From: Symbiodinium natans
Lineage: Eukaryota; Sar; Dinophyceae; Suessiales; Symbiodiniaceae
Length of the DNA: 64,000 bases
Reading direction: 5' to 3'
NCBI GenBank assembly: GCA_905221605.1
Contig: CAJNDS010001291.1
Location: 191,001 to 255,000 of the forward strand
Position numbers and translations under genes: made by a program. Every line of letters starts with the position of its first letter. Position 1 is the first letter of the stretch. Below are positions 53,876 to 63,727 of this stretch, one piece after another. A model generated the notes under the pieces. The model was not told the origin of the DNA. It was given only the letters and a program-made list of their open reading frames with translations, and searched no databases.

Positions 53876-56800
53876 GCCTGGAGCCGGCTCTCAACGCTGC
53901 CGCCAAGGATCCTGCGCAGCGGACCCGGGAGAAGCTGTGCCAGGCCCGGGGGCTCGAGGTTTGAGTTAGGGTTTAGGGTTTAGGGTTTAGGGTTTAGGGT
54001 TTAGGGTTTAGGGTTAGGGTTTTTGGGTTTAGGGTTTAGGGTTTGGGGTTTAGGGTGGGTTTAGGAGGTGTCGGGTTTAGGGTTGAGGAGGTTTGGATTC
54101 GGGGTTGAGGGTTGAGGAGGGTTTGGGTTTAGGGATGAGGGGCACCGAAGAGGCCTTTTGGGGCTTCTGGGTTTAGGCTCAGGGCTTAGGGTGTTCAGGC
54201 AGGCGGGTTTGGGCTTCAGATATCTAGGAACGATACTGTCGTTGCTCGGTTGGCAGCTGTGATTTGTTGCTTTTTGTCCGGGAAGAGCAACCATGGGTGT
54301 TCGGGTGTTTTAGGGTTGAGGGCTCATGCGCAAGGGGCAACTTCCGGGTTCCCTGGGTTTAGGGGCATTTCTCGGGACCGTCTTACGGCGGCTCCCTCAA
54401 CCGTCCTAAGCCCTGAACCCGCAGAATCCCTTAGACCGAAGCCCTGTAAACCGCCAAGACCCTATAAGCCCTATCGCCTTGTCTGAGGAAGCCCCACCCC
54501 CCTTTTCTGCTTCTCCGACTCCGAGGTGGTCGCGCGGGAGCAGGCTCGCACGCCGCTGCCCAAGGGCCGCGCGCAGCAGGCGCTGGTGTCGGAGCTGGAG
54601 AAGTTTGGGCCGCAGCCCCTTTGAGCCCAATTGTCTTTTGTTTGTTGGGGTGTTTGGGGATTGGGGCTTATAGCTGAAAGGGCTTTGAAAAGGCTTAGGG
54701 CCTATGCTTGGGGGTGGTTTGAGGATCCGCAAGGCGTGTGCGGCTCAGGGTGAGAGCTTTGGGCTTGAGGGCTTCAAGAAGCCAATCAAGAAGTCCGTGG
54801 ACAGACAAGCTCTTAAAGGGCACTTCGGCTCTGCTCCTGAGCTGTTCAGGGTTCAGAAAGCGATTGAGGGTGTAGGGGTTTCGTTTGGGATGTTCGCCCT
54901 TGTACAAACAGTCCTTAACAGTAGAAGGGGGGGAACATCCCAATTTAGGGGTTTCGCAGAGGCTAGGATCAAGGTGCCCGGCTGTAGTGACTCTCATCGG
55001 ATCACCTCCTTGTCCAGACTTCCCTTGTATCTTGCAAAGAGACTCTACACCCTCTTGGTGCCTGTGTGAACGGTACTGCTTCAGTGGGGGAGCCCATGTG
55101 CCAAAGAACAGAACAAACCTCGCTTTCTCATGTTGCTCATGGCTAACGAGGTGTCCCCTGATCTTGTATTCGCTTCTCTGTGCTCCAGTCAGACAGAAGA
55201 CGCTACCCTAAAACCCTAAAACCCCAGAACTCTAAAGCTCTAAGACCCTAAAACCCTAAGACCCTAAAACTGGCTGAAACCCTAAAAACCCTACAACCCT
55301 ACAACCCTACAACCCTCAAACCCTAAGACCCAAAAACCCCAAAAAACAAAAACCCTAAGACCCTAAGACATTAAACCCACAAGACCCTAAAACCCTCAAA
55401 CCCTAAGACACTATAAACCCCAAAACCCTCAAACCCTCAAACCCTAAACCCCCAAAACTCCCTAAAACCCATAAACCCCAACACCCCAAAACCCTCAAAC
55501 CCTAAACCCCCAAAAGCCCTAAAAACCTGAGGTCCGCCGGCTTCATCGAGCAGCTAAAGCTGCATTCCTCCCTGCAAGACGCTGCGGCCAGCTACTCACC
55601 CAAGCCCTCCACAGAGGGTTCAGGGGTTCACGGGTTCACGGGTTCAGGGGTTCAGGGGTTCAGGGGTTCAGGGGTTCAGGGGTTCAGGGGTTCAGGGGTT
55701 CAGGGGTTCAGGGGTTCAGGGGTTCAGGGGTTCAGGGGTTCAGGGGTTCAGGGGTTCAGGGGTTCAGGGGTTCAGGGGTTCAGGGGTTGGTTCAGGGGTT
55801 CAGGGGTTAGGGTTTAGGGTTTGGGGTTTTGTTTTGGGGGTATTTTTCCGAGGGTGAAGTAGGCCCATATTCTTTGCCTTTGGGGGGGCTTCGGTTCCCT
55901 GAATACCGCCGAACAAAACGGGAGCCGCTTTTCTTCCTAGCTTACTCTCGGGCCTAAACCTTACACCCTCAACCCTCAACCTTAAACCCTGAACCCAACA
56001 CCCTAAACCCCCAAACCCTTAAGGCTACTGGCCTTCTCTGACCCTGGGCGCGAATCTTCAGCTGGCCGTCCAAGCCTTTGAGCCGGAGGCGGGTGGAGAC
56101 TTTGGTTTTTTCTGGTCTTTTGGGGCTTCAGCGTCTTTAAGTTTAGGGTTTAGGGTTCAGGGTTGAGGGTTTAGGGTTTAGGGTTGAGGGTGTAGGGTTT
56201 AGGGTTTAGGGTGTAGGGTTTTATGTTTGGGTCTTGGGTTTTGGACTTAGGGTTGAAGGGTTTGGGGGGTCTTTGGGTTACAGCCTCAACCCTTGTCAGC
56301 CCTTTTCAGAGGCCTTGCAACCTTGGCTTCGAAAGCCTTGACTAGTGGTGGTGGGGTTTAGGTGGGCTTAGGGTTTGATAAGGTTTAGAGTTAAGGGTTT
56401 AGCGTTTAGGGCTTACGGTTTGGTAGGGTTTCGGGTTTAGGGTTCCGGCTTGAGGGTTTTGGGACCCAACCCTCGGCCCATCTAAGCCCCACAGCCCTGG
56501 ACAGCAGCCAGCTGTTCAGGGTTTTTGGGATTTAGGGTTTAGGGATGAGGGTTTAGGGTTTAGGGACGCAAGTCCTGCCGCTCCATCCCTTGTGAATCGG
56601 AGGAGCATGCGCTGGCCCTGCTGATGGTCTCGGAAGCGCAGTCCCCTGGTCCTGCGCATTTGTTCAGGGTTCTGTGTAGGCCCTTGGGGACATTTTCCTA
56701 TTCTCCCTTTCAGAGGGTTTTAAGGGCCAACATAGTATTTTGGGAGGTTTCCCGAACAAGGGTACCTATTTTGGAGCTCCTCTTCGATGTGCTCTATTGG

Positions 56801-58525
56801 GACCACTTTTTCCATTTTCCTACTTTGCCTTTCCCTGAATTCCAGGACTTTTGCTTAAGGCGAGGTAGCCTTCACAGGGTTTAGGGTTTGGGGTTTAGGG
56901 TGTAGGGTTTGGGGTTTAGGGCTTCGGGGTTATAGGTTCCCTCACGAACCCCACATTCTAGGGCTGGGGTTTAGGGTTTAGGGTTTAGGGTTATTCGGAC
57001 CTCATGTCCATGTTGGGTAGGGTGGGTCCCCAGGTCCACTGCAGATCAACTGTCGGCAAAGTCGATGGACAAGCTGCAGGCGCTTGGCACAAGGGCGTGA
57101 ACTCTGAACCCTAAACCTAAAACCCCAAACCCTAAACCCTAGAACCCTAAACCCTAGAACCCTAAACCCTATAACCCTAAACCCTTGAACCCTAAACTCC
57201 AAAAGACCCTCAACCCTGTGGGCATCGCACCCCCGGGCCTTCCAAATCACCTCCGTGGACCGTACTACATATAGAAGGGAGGACCCTAAACCCTAAACCC
57301 TATAAAACCCTAAACCCTAAACCCTAAACCCTAAACCCTAAACCCTAAACCCTAAACCCTAAACTGAACAGGTGTGGATTAAGCAGGCTTGCTGCCGGAT
57401 TGTTGAACTCCTGGGTCATGTTGGGAGGTTAGGGGGTAAGTACGTACGAAGGGGCAACTTCAACTATAACCTCCGAAACCCTAAACCTAAACCCTAAACC
57501 CCTAAACCCTAAACCTTTGAAGTACTTCTACACTCAGAAGCAACTACCGAAACCCCGAGCGCGAACCCCAGAAGCCGCCAACAGAAACACTCAAAACCAC
57601 ACGAACATTTTAGAAATTCGGCAAAACCCTAAACCCTAATCCCTAAACCCTAATTCCTAAACCCTAAACCCTACACCCTAAACCCTAAACCCTAAACCCT
57701 AAACCCTAACCCGTACTTCTCTGGCTAGTGCCCTGGCACCGTCAAGTAGTTCCCCCGCCTGGAGGCGGAGAGTGCCGCGCTGCGAGACGCGGCCGCCGCA
57801 GAGCCATGCAGGTGCTGGTCTTAGGGTTTTTTGTTGGGTTTCACGGTTTAGGGTTTAGGGTTTTGAGTTTTGGGGGTTGAGGGGTTGAGGGGTTTAGGGG
57901 TTTTTAGGGTTGTAGGGTTTGTAGGGTTTTTAGGGTTTTTAGGGTTCTTGGGGTTTTGCAGGTTGTTTTGGGTTTTGTGGTTTAGGGGGGGGGTTTCGGT
58001 TTAGGGTTTTAGGGTTTAGGGCTTTAGGGTTTGGGGCTTTGGGAGGTGTTCCGGCTGAGTGGGTTTTTGGGTTTCGGGTGTAGGGGGTTGTGAGTTTAGG
58101 GTTGAGGGTCTGTTGAGTTTCGGGTTTAGAGGTTTTTAAAGGTTCAGGCTTTGCGGCATAAAAGCTTAGGAGTCTTGCGAGTTGGATGGTCCGCAGCGCC
58201 GAGGGAGAAACCTCTAAAGCCTAAACCAGAAGCCAAACTACCTGAATGCACTGAGCCCCCTGGCCCTAGACGCAAGACTCTAAATCTAACTGAGCTATCG
58301 GCTTACTTCCTCAGCTCCCAGCCCCAAACCTAACCTCGGACGCAAGCCCTAAACCCAAACGATTCCCTGTAAGCCCTTACCCCTAAACCCTGCAACACCT
58401 ACATCGCAATCGCCCCAAGCTTCGAGGGCGAAGCCTGTAGGTGCAGCCTCCTCAGCAAGTCTTGCCCAGAGCTGCGGCGCTTCGTGCAGATCTTCGCCCT
58501 GGAAGGTGGCGGCTGGTTGTCAGGT
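53876..58525 (+). CDS. Series of small helical exons in repeat-filled introns
   Basis: Short + strand peptides, mostly after AG|G: 53876-53958 (EGLEPALNAAAKDPAQRTRE; GT donor), about 54500-54600 (EVVAREQARTPLPKGRAQQA), 55532 to about 55600 (SAGFIEQLKLHSSLQDAAAS), about 56045-56100 (LTLGANLQLAVQAFEPEAGG), 57034 to about 57100 (STADQLSAKSMDKLQALGTR), 57372 to about 57428 (VWIKQACCRIVELLGHVGR), about 57757-57810 (RLEAESAALRDAAAAEPC) and about 58410-58522 (NTYIAIAPSFEGEACRCSLL, SKSCPELRRFVQIFALEG). The composition suggests coiled-coil or helical linkers. They may continue the upstream gene. No family was identified; individual exon limits are approximate. Confidence 0.42.
53964..54060. repeat. 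TTTAGGG array
   Basis: About ten heptamers immediately after exon 53876-53958, opposite in orientation to the array before the exon. Confidence 0.95.
54885..54943. repeat. Terminal-inverted-repeat element, family 1 copy 2
   Basis: Begins TTGGGATGTTCGCCCTT and ends with its near complement. Its reverse complement aligns with 49862-49949 over AAGGACTGTT and GAACATCCCA, about 28 of 34 positions, so the two are inverted copies of one family. Confidence 0.83.
55205..55520. repeat. CCCTAAAAC / CCCTCAAA mixed repeats
   Basis: Loose array of 8-9-mers (ACCCTAAA, ACCCTCAA, ACCCTACA) filling the intron before exon 55532. Confidence 0.9.
55615..55815. repeat. TTCAGGGG octamer array, about 22 units
   Basis: Nearly perfect TTCAGGGG octamers, with two TTCACGGG variants at the left end and one extra GGTT interruption near 55790. 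Confidence 0.98.
56138..56225. repeat. TTTAGGG array with variants
   Basis: TTTAGGG mixed with TTGAGGG, TTCAGGG and TGTAGGG. Confidence 0.9.
56870..56995. repeat. TTTAGGG / TTTGGGG array
   Basis: Short mixed blocks at 56877-56932 and 56965-56992. The - strand frame of GFRVLGFRV type over 57105-57200 is the translation of the neighbouring CCCTAAA block. Confidence 0.88.
57105..57365. repeat. CCCTAAA arrays
   Basis: CCCTAGAA/CCCTAAA at 57105-57195, and about ten clean CCCTAAA units at about 57284-57363, up to the acceptor of exon 57372. Confidence 0.95.
57622..57714. repeat. CCCTAAA array
   Basis: About twelve heptamers with CCCTAAT and CCCTACA variants, before the exon at about 57757. Confidence 0.94.
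57840..58110. repeat. TTTAGGG / TTTTAGGG variable array
   Basis: G-rich + strand repeats after the exon at about 57757, with GTAGGGTTTTTAGGG-type variants. Confidence 0.9.
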
Positions 58526-58539
58526 AATTTCGGGTCCAG

Positions 58540-58710
58540 GTTTAGGGGTTTAGAGTGTAGGGGTTTAGGGGTTTAGGGGTTTGGGGTTTATAGGGGTTTA
58601 GAGTTTAGGGTTTATAGGGGTTTAGGGGTTTAGGGGTTTAGGGGTTTAGGGGTTTAGGGGTTTAGGGGTTTAGGGGTTTAGGGGTTTAAGGGTTTAGGGG
58701 TTTAGGGGCA
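58540..58710. repeat. TTTAGGGG octamer array
   Basis: TTTAGGGG octamers, cleanest at 58618-58705 (about 11 units), directly after the exon ending near 58522. Confidence 0.96.
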
Positions 58711-58782
58711 TGGTTTACGTTTTAGGGTCTTCGGGGTTTAAGTTGCGGGAAGCGTTTCGAAGTCGGTGGCCAAGGCCCTAGA

Positions 58783-58848
58783 AAGGGGTCGGAATAATCA
58801 CTAATAGTACTCCCTTAGAGTCTCTTACTATTCATACTTAAATGGCCC
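58783..58848. repeat. Degenerate hairpin element
   Basis: Weak inverted repeat (about 17 of 25 positions). Its ATAGTACTCCCTTAGAGT resembles the right arm of the element at 59252-59385, so it may be an older relative. Confidence 0.4.
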
Positions 58849-58859
58849 CCAAAACTTGT

Positions 58860-59250
58860 TCTAATCATTAAGGCTCCTCTATTTGACCCTCAGCTTCATG
58901 TCCAAGTGTGAGGTGCCAAGGACTACTTGACCGTGGTGCTTGCCGTGCTCTTGCTGCTACTTGGCACCACTCCCATCGCGGCATCTTGTGCAGCTGCAGG
59001 AGCCCTAAACCCCAAATATTGCCCCTGATGTTGCGCTGCGCAGCAGGGTCCGAGGTCTATCGGCCGTGGTCGACTTCGTTTCCGCCATTCCCTCTATTTA
59101 CCGGTCATCTATCACGCGTTTTTGTCATTCTGCTGCCACAGTTCTGCCTTTCTGTTGGTTTGCCGTCGTCTTGTCTGATGCGAAACGATCAACACCTCCA
59201 CAATGGCCGAAGACGCTCGCGCGCTTTTTGGGATAGGACTTGTGGTGCGA
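58860..59250. other. Interval with a 117-aa ORF, no recognised gene
   Basis: The + frame 58908-59261 is open (hydrophobic, Cys-rich) and could contain an exon, but no motif or clear splice pair was seen. It runs into the element at 59252. Confidence 0.3.
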
Positions 59251-59251
59251 T

Positions 59252-59385
59252 GTTAGTCTAAGGGTAGTTGCATGGCCCCTGATTATGGCCACCCCTTATA
59301 TACCCTTTCCCGATAAGCCCAAGTGACCATACTTCAGAACCCGTTAAAGAAGCTAAGGGACCATAGAACTACCCTTAGAGTTAGA
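59252..59385. repeat. Terminal-inverted-repeat element, 134 bp
   Basis: Left arm 59252-59279 and right arm 59358-59385 are inverted repeats (about 22 of 27 positions; core CTAAGGGTAGTT). The 78-nt centre has no ORF. No clear target-site duplication. Confidence 0.78.
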
Positions 59386-59389
59386 CCGT

Positions 59390-60460
59390 CCTTGTTTGAA
59401 TGCTTACAAGCCGTGACAAACGTGGCATTCCGCAGCTGGGGTTTGAAAACATCTCTAGATTCCATGTACCCGATACCTTTGCCAACCCTGATCAAGCCCT
59501 GTAAAGCCTTTTTCTGATGTCATGATCTCGGTCTTCAGTGTTCAACCAACACCAAGGGTGTCTGTTTACCGCATGCCGAACGTCCTTCGCGGCATCCGCC
59601 ACGAGCCATGGCAGATGTGTGTTTTTTCCAGGTTTTCCAACTTCATAAGGCCCTCAACCCCGAAACCCATATCCCTACACCATAAAGCTTAAACCCTAAC
59701 CCCTACAACCCGAAGCAGGAGTTTAGGGTTTAGAGTTTGGGGGTTTTGGGGGCGTAAAGTTCGCCGCCTCGGCTTCAGGGCCAAGGTTTAGGCTTTGGGC
59801 TTTCTGGCCTCGGGCCCTGCTCCCCAAAACATGAGCAGAAGGTTGCCCCTTGTTCGTGTTGTGGATCCAAGCCCGCTCTGCTTTTAGGGTTGAGGGGGTT
59901 TAGGCGTTTGCGGGTTTTGGTGTTCAGAGAGCCACTCTTGAGATCCTATACACCCCAAAGAAGCCCCTAGGGTTTAGGGTTTAGGCTTCAGGGTTCAGGG
60001 CTTAGGGCCTCTTTTCAATCAAGCCTTCTCTAGCCCTGAATCTTAAGGGGTAGGAGGAACCCTAGAAGGGACCCCTCATCTTATTCCCCCTACAGAACCC
60101 CTATAAAGACCTTATGTCGTCCCTAGATACCTAAGTAGCCCAAGAAAACAAAGCCAGGGTTGAAGACTCAACAAGATCTTCTTGTTGTGCTTCGAAAGAA
60201 AACACCGGAAACCCTGAAACACCCCCCCCCCCCCACCCCCACGTGGTATCTCCTCTCAACCCGTGAGTGCACCCGGTAAACCCTCAACCCTGAACCCGAA
60301 ACCAATCCGGGGTTTGGAGTGCCATACTTTAGTACTTTTGTTGTTTTTTGACCGGTGGTTACTTCAAAATCCAGTCTAAGTTCCAGGCCCTCAAACCCGA
60401 AACCCGAAACCCTAAACCCTAAACCCTAAACCAAAAAACCCTAAACCCTAAACCCCCCCG
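59390..60460. other. Intron/intergenic stretch with sparse repeats
   Basis: Scattered TTTAGGG and CCCTAAA words, a C homopolymer at about 60221-60235 and a CCCGAAA/CCCTAAA block at 60395-60450. A small imperfect hairpin of GTAGGAGGAA type is near 60045-60105. No gene supported. Confidence 0.5.
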
Positions 60461-60463
60461 AAA

Positions 60464-60545
60464 GTGGCATCACGAAAGGATCGCCAGTCGGAGCTGAAGC
60501 ACCGCGTCAGGGCAGTCCTGAACTGCGAGGCGCACGCTGCCCCGG
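60464..60545 (+). CDS. Small exon, unrecognised
   Basis: The + frame reads VASRKDRQSELKHRVRAVLN then CEAHAAP, bounded by CCCTAAA before and TTTAGGG after, as for other exons in this region. Charged, helix-like. Confidence 0.4.
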
Positions 60546-60559
60546 GGGTTTTGTTTTAA

Positions 60560-60740
60560 GGGGCCTGGGGGGTTTAGGGTTTAGGGTTTCGGGTTTCGGG
60601 TTTAGGGTTTAGGGTTTAGGGCTGGGGGTTTAGGGTTTAGGGCTTGGGATCAGGACTCAGGGTTTGGTACGGATGTTTGCAAGGTGCAAGGACCTAAGTA
60701 ACCCTAAACCCGAAGCCCCTAAACCCTAAACCCAAAAAAC
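60560..60740. repeat. TTTAGGG array then CCCTAAA words
   Basis: About seven TTTAGGG/TTTCGGG units at 60573-60650, then inverted CCCTAAA words at about 60697-60735. Confidence 0.92.
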
Positions 60741-60955
60741 CGAAACGAGCAAGGGAGAGGAATTTCTTCTGTGATTTGAGGGCGGTCCATTAAGGTGAGT
60801 CTTTTGTCTGCGCAGCTGCTTCAGCGAAGCTGAATGGATCTCGGAATCCAGGGTTCAGCGCTTGTGAGACACTCCATCCTGTAAGGGCCACACGAGTAGC
60901 GCACTGTCCGTCGCTATAACCAGCCTTTTTGAGCCTTTTGTGCTTTCGGCTCCTC

Positions 60956-61500
60956 ATGGCGCAGGACATTGAGTTTGCGGTGTGCGGGCCGGGACAACAG
61001 ATTGGCAAGTTCCTCCTGAATTCCGGGTCACGCTGTGTAGATCTTAAGTTGAAGATCGAGCAGAAAGTAGGTCCGCCGACTGCAACGCAGCAGATTGTCA
61101 TAGGAGATCGGACCCTGGAAGACTCGGATCCCTTGGAAAACCCACAGAGGTGCAGTTGGATGTTGATCACCCGCTGCACGGGGGAGCGGAGATACTTGCA
61201 GCTGAAGCTGTGCAGGGCTTTCCGGTGCCTTCCCTTGGCGTTGCAGTGGCGCGAGTGCTCATCGGCTTCAACAAGGGGGATCTGATCTCAATGGAGCTAT
61301 GGCAGCGCTTGACAGCACCAGGCACCACATGCGAAGGTGGAGTTTTGATGCGCTTGTCGGAGAGTCTGTCCTCTGCGGTAAAAGCCACATCAATGAGGGA
61401 GGAGCTTTGGATGGTGGACAATGATGCAGGTATTCAGTCGCTGTTTCGTGCTTCGGGCAGGCTAGGTGAACAGCCCTTCGTTCTTGTGCCACTACAATGA
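60956..61500 (+). CDS. Ubiquitin-like-domain protein with a frame break
   Basis: From ATG 60956 (MAQDIEF) the first about 60 residues form a ubiquitin-like fold: IGKFLLNSG, then DLKLKIEQKVGPPTATQQIV and IGDRTLEDSDPL, matching the K-x-x-I-x-x-x-x-G-x-P-x-x-x-Q...G-x-x-L-x-D layout. The fold then continues in the frame one base back: TEVQLDVDHPLHGG, followed by about 100 residues (AVQGFPVPSLGVAVARVLIG, GVLMRLSESLSSAVKATSMR) to TGA at 61498-61500. The switch at about 61140-61150 needs one missing base; an alternative is a 23-nt GA-AG|G intron at 61127-61149. No C-terminal diglycine is seen, so it is a Ubl-domain protein rather than a modifier. Role unknown. Confidence 0.65.
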
Positions 61501-62074
61501 GCAGGTGTGGAAACATGTATGTTGTTCTGTTGGCTAAGTGTGCTCGAGCCAAAATGTAAGACTCTGTGTGCCAGAGTCTGCCCAGTGTGCCTGGGCGAGA
61601 ATCGTTTACCCCGCCCTCCTCTCCCTGGACTCTGTTGGACTCTGCGGGTCATTCAGGGAGTGTATACTCACGGTGTGAGCGACTGCCCTCAGCATTTTTG
61701 GCGGTTGTGGTAGAGGCACTGTGTGCCGCTGTTGGCTGTGGGAGGTGTTGTCGCCCCATCATGCCCATGAGTGTTCGCTGTGAGATCAGGGACATCCAAC
61801 GCGCTATTGAGGGAACCCCTCGTGAACCGAGTAGCGCCCTCTCATGTCCATGGAGTGAGTGCACAGAACAATGGCCAAGACTATCCATATGCTTACGAGG
61901 TCTTCGGAGTTCATGACGACAAGGTGTACAGGGCTTTGCGACAGCAAGACTCCGTCACAGATGCAAGTGTTTCCAGATCTGCGGTAGGGCCGAAGTCGGA
62001 TCGAGAGGCTGCTCCAGAACTATGGCCAGCCATCGCCGAGAATTGTAAGCCTGATGCAGCCCTTTCGAAGTTAG
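61501..62074. other. Interval with a competing open frame
   Basis: The + ORF 61771-62115 (114 aa; YPYAYEVFGVHDDKVYRALR) has protein-like composition and may be an upstream exon of the Trp-rich protein. An overlapping frame (SVRCEIRDIQRAIEGTPREP) competes. Undecided. Confidence 0.35.
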
Positions 62075-62467
62075 TTTTCGGGGAGAGAGCCTTGCAGCCA
62101 GCTCGCTATTTCTGAGGAAGATCGTGACAGATGGGATGGAAATGCCCGGTGGTTGGGCGATGGCTGGCTTTGGCACAATACAGAAATTCCCGAGGACTTC
62201 CAAGTCAACTCCGACGGTCGGCTTGTTGATTTCAGTTCCTGGGTGGAGCTAAGGCGCAACCGCGAGTGGGAGGAGTGGACCCATGAGTGGCAGCAATGGC
62301 GCCGGGTCTATGATGAAGATGACGCAGCTCGTGCAGCCTGGTACCACCGCTATAGAGAAGAGGAAGAAGCTCGGAACGTGCTTCTCAACCCTGGCAGTTT
62401 CAGATTTCAGAGATATCAGCAGCTCTTCGAAGTGGAGTTCCGGAAGCTCTCCGCCAGCTCGACCTGA
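62075..62467 (+). CDS. Tryptophan-rich charged protein, C-terminal exon
   Basis: Open from after a stop at 62072 to TGA 62465-62467; an AG acceptor at 62096-62097 would begin the exon at 62098. The sequence is rich in Trp and in alternating Glu/Arg (DRDRWDGNARWLGDGWLWHN, WVELRRNREWEEWTHEWQQW, then a YHRYREEEEARN helix), a repeated W-x3-4-W pattern suggesting an amphipathic or coiled-coil helix. No family is recognised. The upstream part of the gene is unclear. Confidence 0.55.
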   Translation, partial: FSGREPCSQLAISEEDRDRWDGNARWLGDGWLWHNTEIPEDFQVNSDGRLVDFSSWVELRRNREWEEWTHEWQQWRRVYDEDDAARAAWYHRYREEEEARNVLLNPGSFRFQRYQQLFEVEFRKLSASST

Positions 62468-62520
62468 ACGTGTTTTGGGCGAGGCATTCCATGGCGGCTG
62501 TTGGCGCGTCTGCCATGTCA

Positions 62521-62623
62521 GGGGGTTTCCGAAAATAGGGGGTACCCTTTTGGGGGTTCCGGCAATAAGGATCCTACTAGTTTGGGGGTATATTAAGGGT
62601 ATCCCCTTTTTTTGGAAACGCCC
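62521..62623. repeat. Terminal-inverted-repeat element, 103 bp
   Basis: 29-bp arms 62521-62549 and 62595-62623, 25 of 29 positions paired (GGG.GTTTCC...GGTACCCTT type), around a 45-nt centre. No ORF. Lies just after the Trp-rich exon. Confidence 0.9.
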
Positions 62624-62900
62624 ACATCAAGGCCGCAGAGGCGCAGAGTCTCGCCGGATCGGCTCCTTCAGCCAGCGAAAAGGGACTTCATCCAAGCTCA
62701 GTTCGAACGTGATCCTTTTTTTCATATGTCTATACATATATACATACGATCTGTCTGTGTGTATATATATATCTCCATATGCACATGTTTCTGATATGTA
62801 GAGACAATGACTTGCAAGTTCTTGCTTAGTCACTTGCAGAAGAGACGAAGTTTGCTCATGATTTTCAGCTGTAGCCGCAGGAGCTTGAAAGGCCCGGCCC
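62624..62900. other. Non-repeat stretch with short AT tract
   Basis: A TATA/TACA-rich patch at 62728-62800. The + frame just after the element reads HIKAAEAQSLAGSAPSASEK and could be an exon, but support is weak. Confidence 0.35.
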
Positions 62901-62907
62901 TTACAGA

Positions 62908-63370
62908 CAACTCTAAACCCTAAACCCTAAACCTAAACTCTATTCCCAAACCCCTAGACCCTAAACCCTTATCCTCAAACCCGGCAACCTGAGCTTCTTA
63001 AGCGGGAAAACGGAGAAGGCTCAGTGGGTCAAGCAATGGCTGACCTGATTCTTGTGTTTTGAGGGCATCTCGCAATGTCAGTGTTTTAGAGTTTGCAAAG
63101 TTTAAGAAATACTAGGTACACCCTTTAAGGAATTATATAGGGTACCATAGGGTACCTCATTCCCCACTTCTCTACAAACCAACAGTAAGAACATCCCCCA
63201 CCCTGAGCCCTGAGCCCTGAGCCCTAAGCCCTAAGCCCTAAGCCCTAAAACCTGAACCCTAAACCCTAAACCCTAAACCCTAAACCCTAAACCCTAAACC
63301 CTAAACCCTAAACCCTAAACCCTAAACCCTAAACCCTAAACCCTAAACCTTAACCCGAAACCCTAAACGG
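62908..63370. repeat. CCCTAAA arrays
   Basis: A short block at 62911-62970; then CCCTGAG and CCCTAAG heptamers at 63200-63247 give way to about 14 clean CCCTAAA units at about 63256-63352. 63373-63465 (VRLLLWDMWMLLTTVGASIL) is probably a further membrane-module exon. Confidence 0.95.
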
Positions 63371-63372
63371 CG

Positions 63373-63465
63373 AAGGTGCGGCTGCTGCTCTGGGACATGT
63401 GGATGCTGCTCACCACGGTTGGGGCCAGCATCCTGGCGCTGGTCACCCTGGCGCCTCGCCTCGGG
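63373..63465 (+). CDS. Membrane-module exon
   Basis: After an acceptor in GGCGAAG|G, the frame reads VRLLLWDMWMLLTTVGASIL then ALVTLAPR: an Asp, a hydrophobic run and a terminal Arg, the same plan as the modules at 41.8-46.7 kb. It is followed directly by the TTTGGGG array. This implies the repetitive membrane gene, or a paralogue, resumes here and continues beyond the window. Confidence 0.6.
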
Positions 63466-63727
63466 TTTTGGGGTTTGGGGTTTGGGGTTTGGGGTTTGGG
63501 GTTTGGGGTTTGGGGTTTGGGGTTTGGGGTTTGGGGTTTGGGGTTTGGGGTTTGGGGTTTGGGGTTTGGGGTTTGGGGTTTGGGGTTTGGGGGTTGGGGT
63601 TTGGGGTTTGGGGTTTGGGGTTTGGGGTTTGGGGTTTGGGGTTTGGGGTTTGGGGTTTGGGGTTTGGGGTTTGGGGTTTGGGGTTTGGGGTTTGGGGTTT
63701 GGGGTTTGGGGTTTGGGGTTTGGGGTT
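63466..63727. repeat. TTTGGGG heptamer array, about 37 units
   Basis: Almost perfect TTTGGGG heptamers with one GGGGGTTGGGG variant near 63588. The + strand carries runs of four G every seven bases, a strong G-quadruplex former. The GFGVWGLG-type frames are artefacts. Confidence 0.99.

Noticed and set aside
61130-61150. Programmed -1 ribosomal frameshift at GGAAAAC
   Set aside because: The heptamer does not fit the usual slippery pattern in the reading frame; a lost base or tiny intron is simpler.
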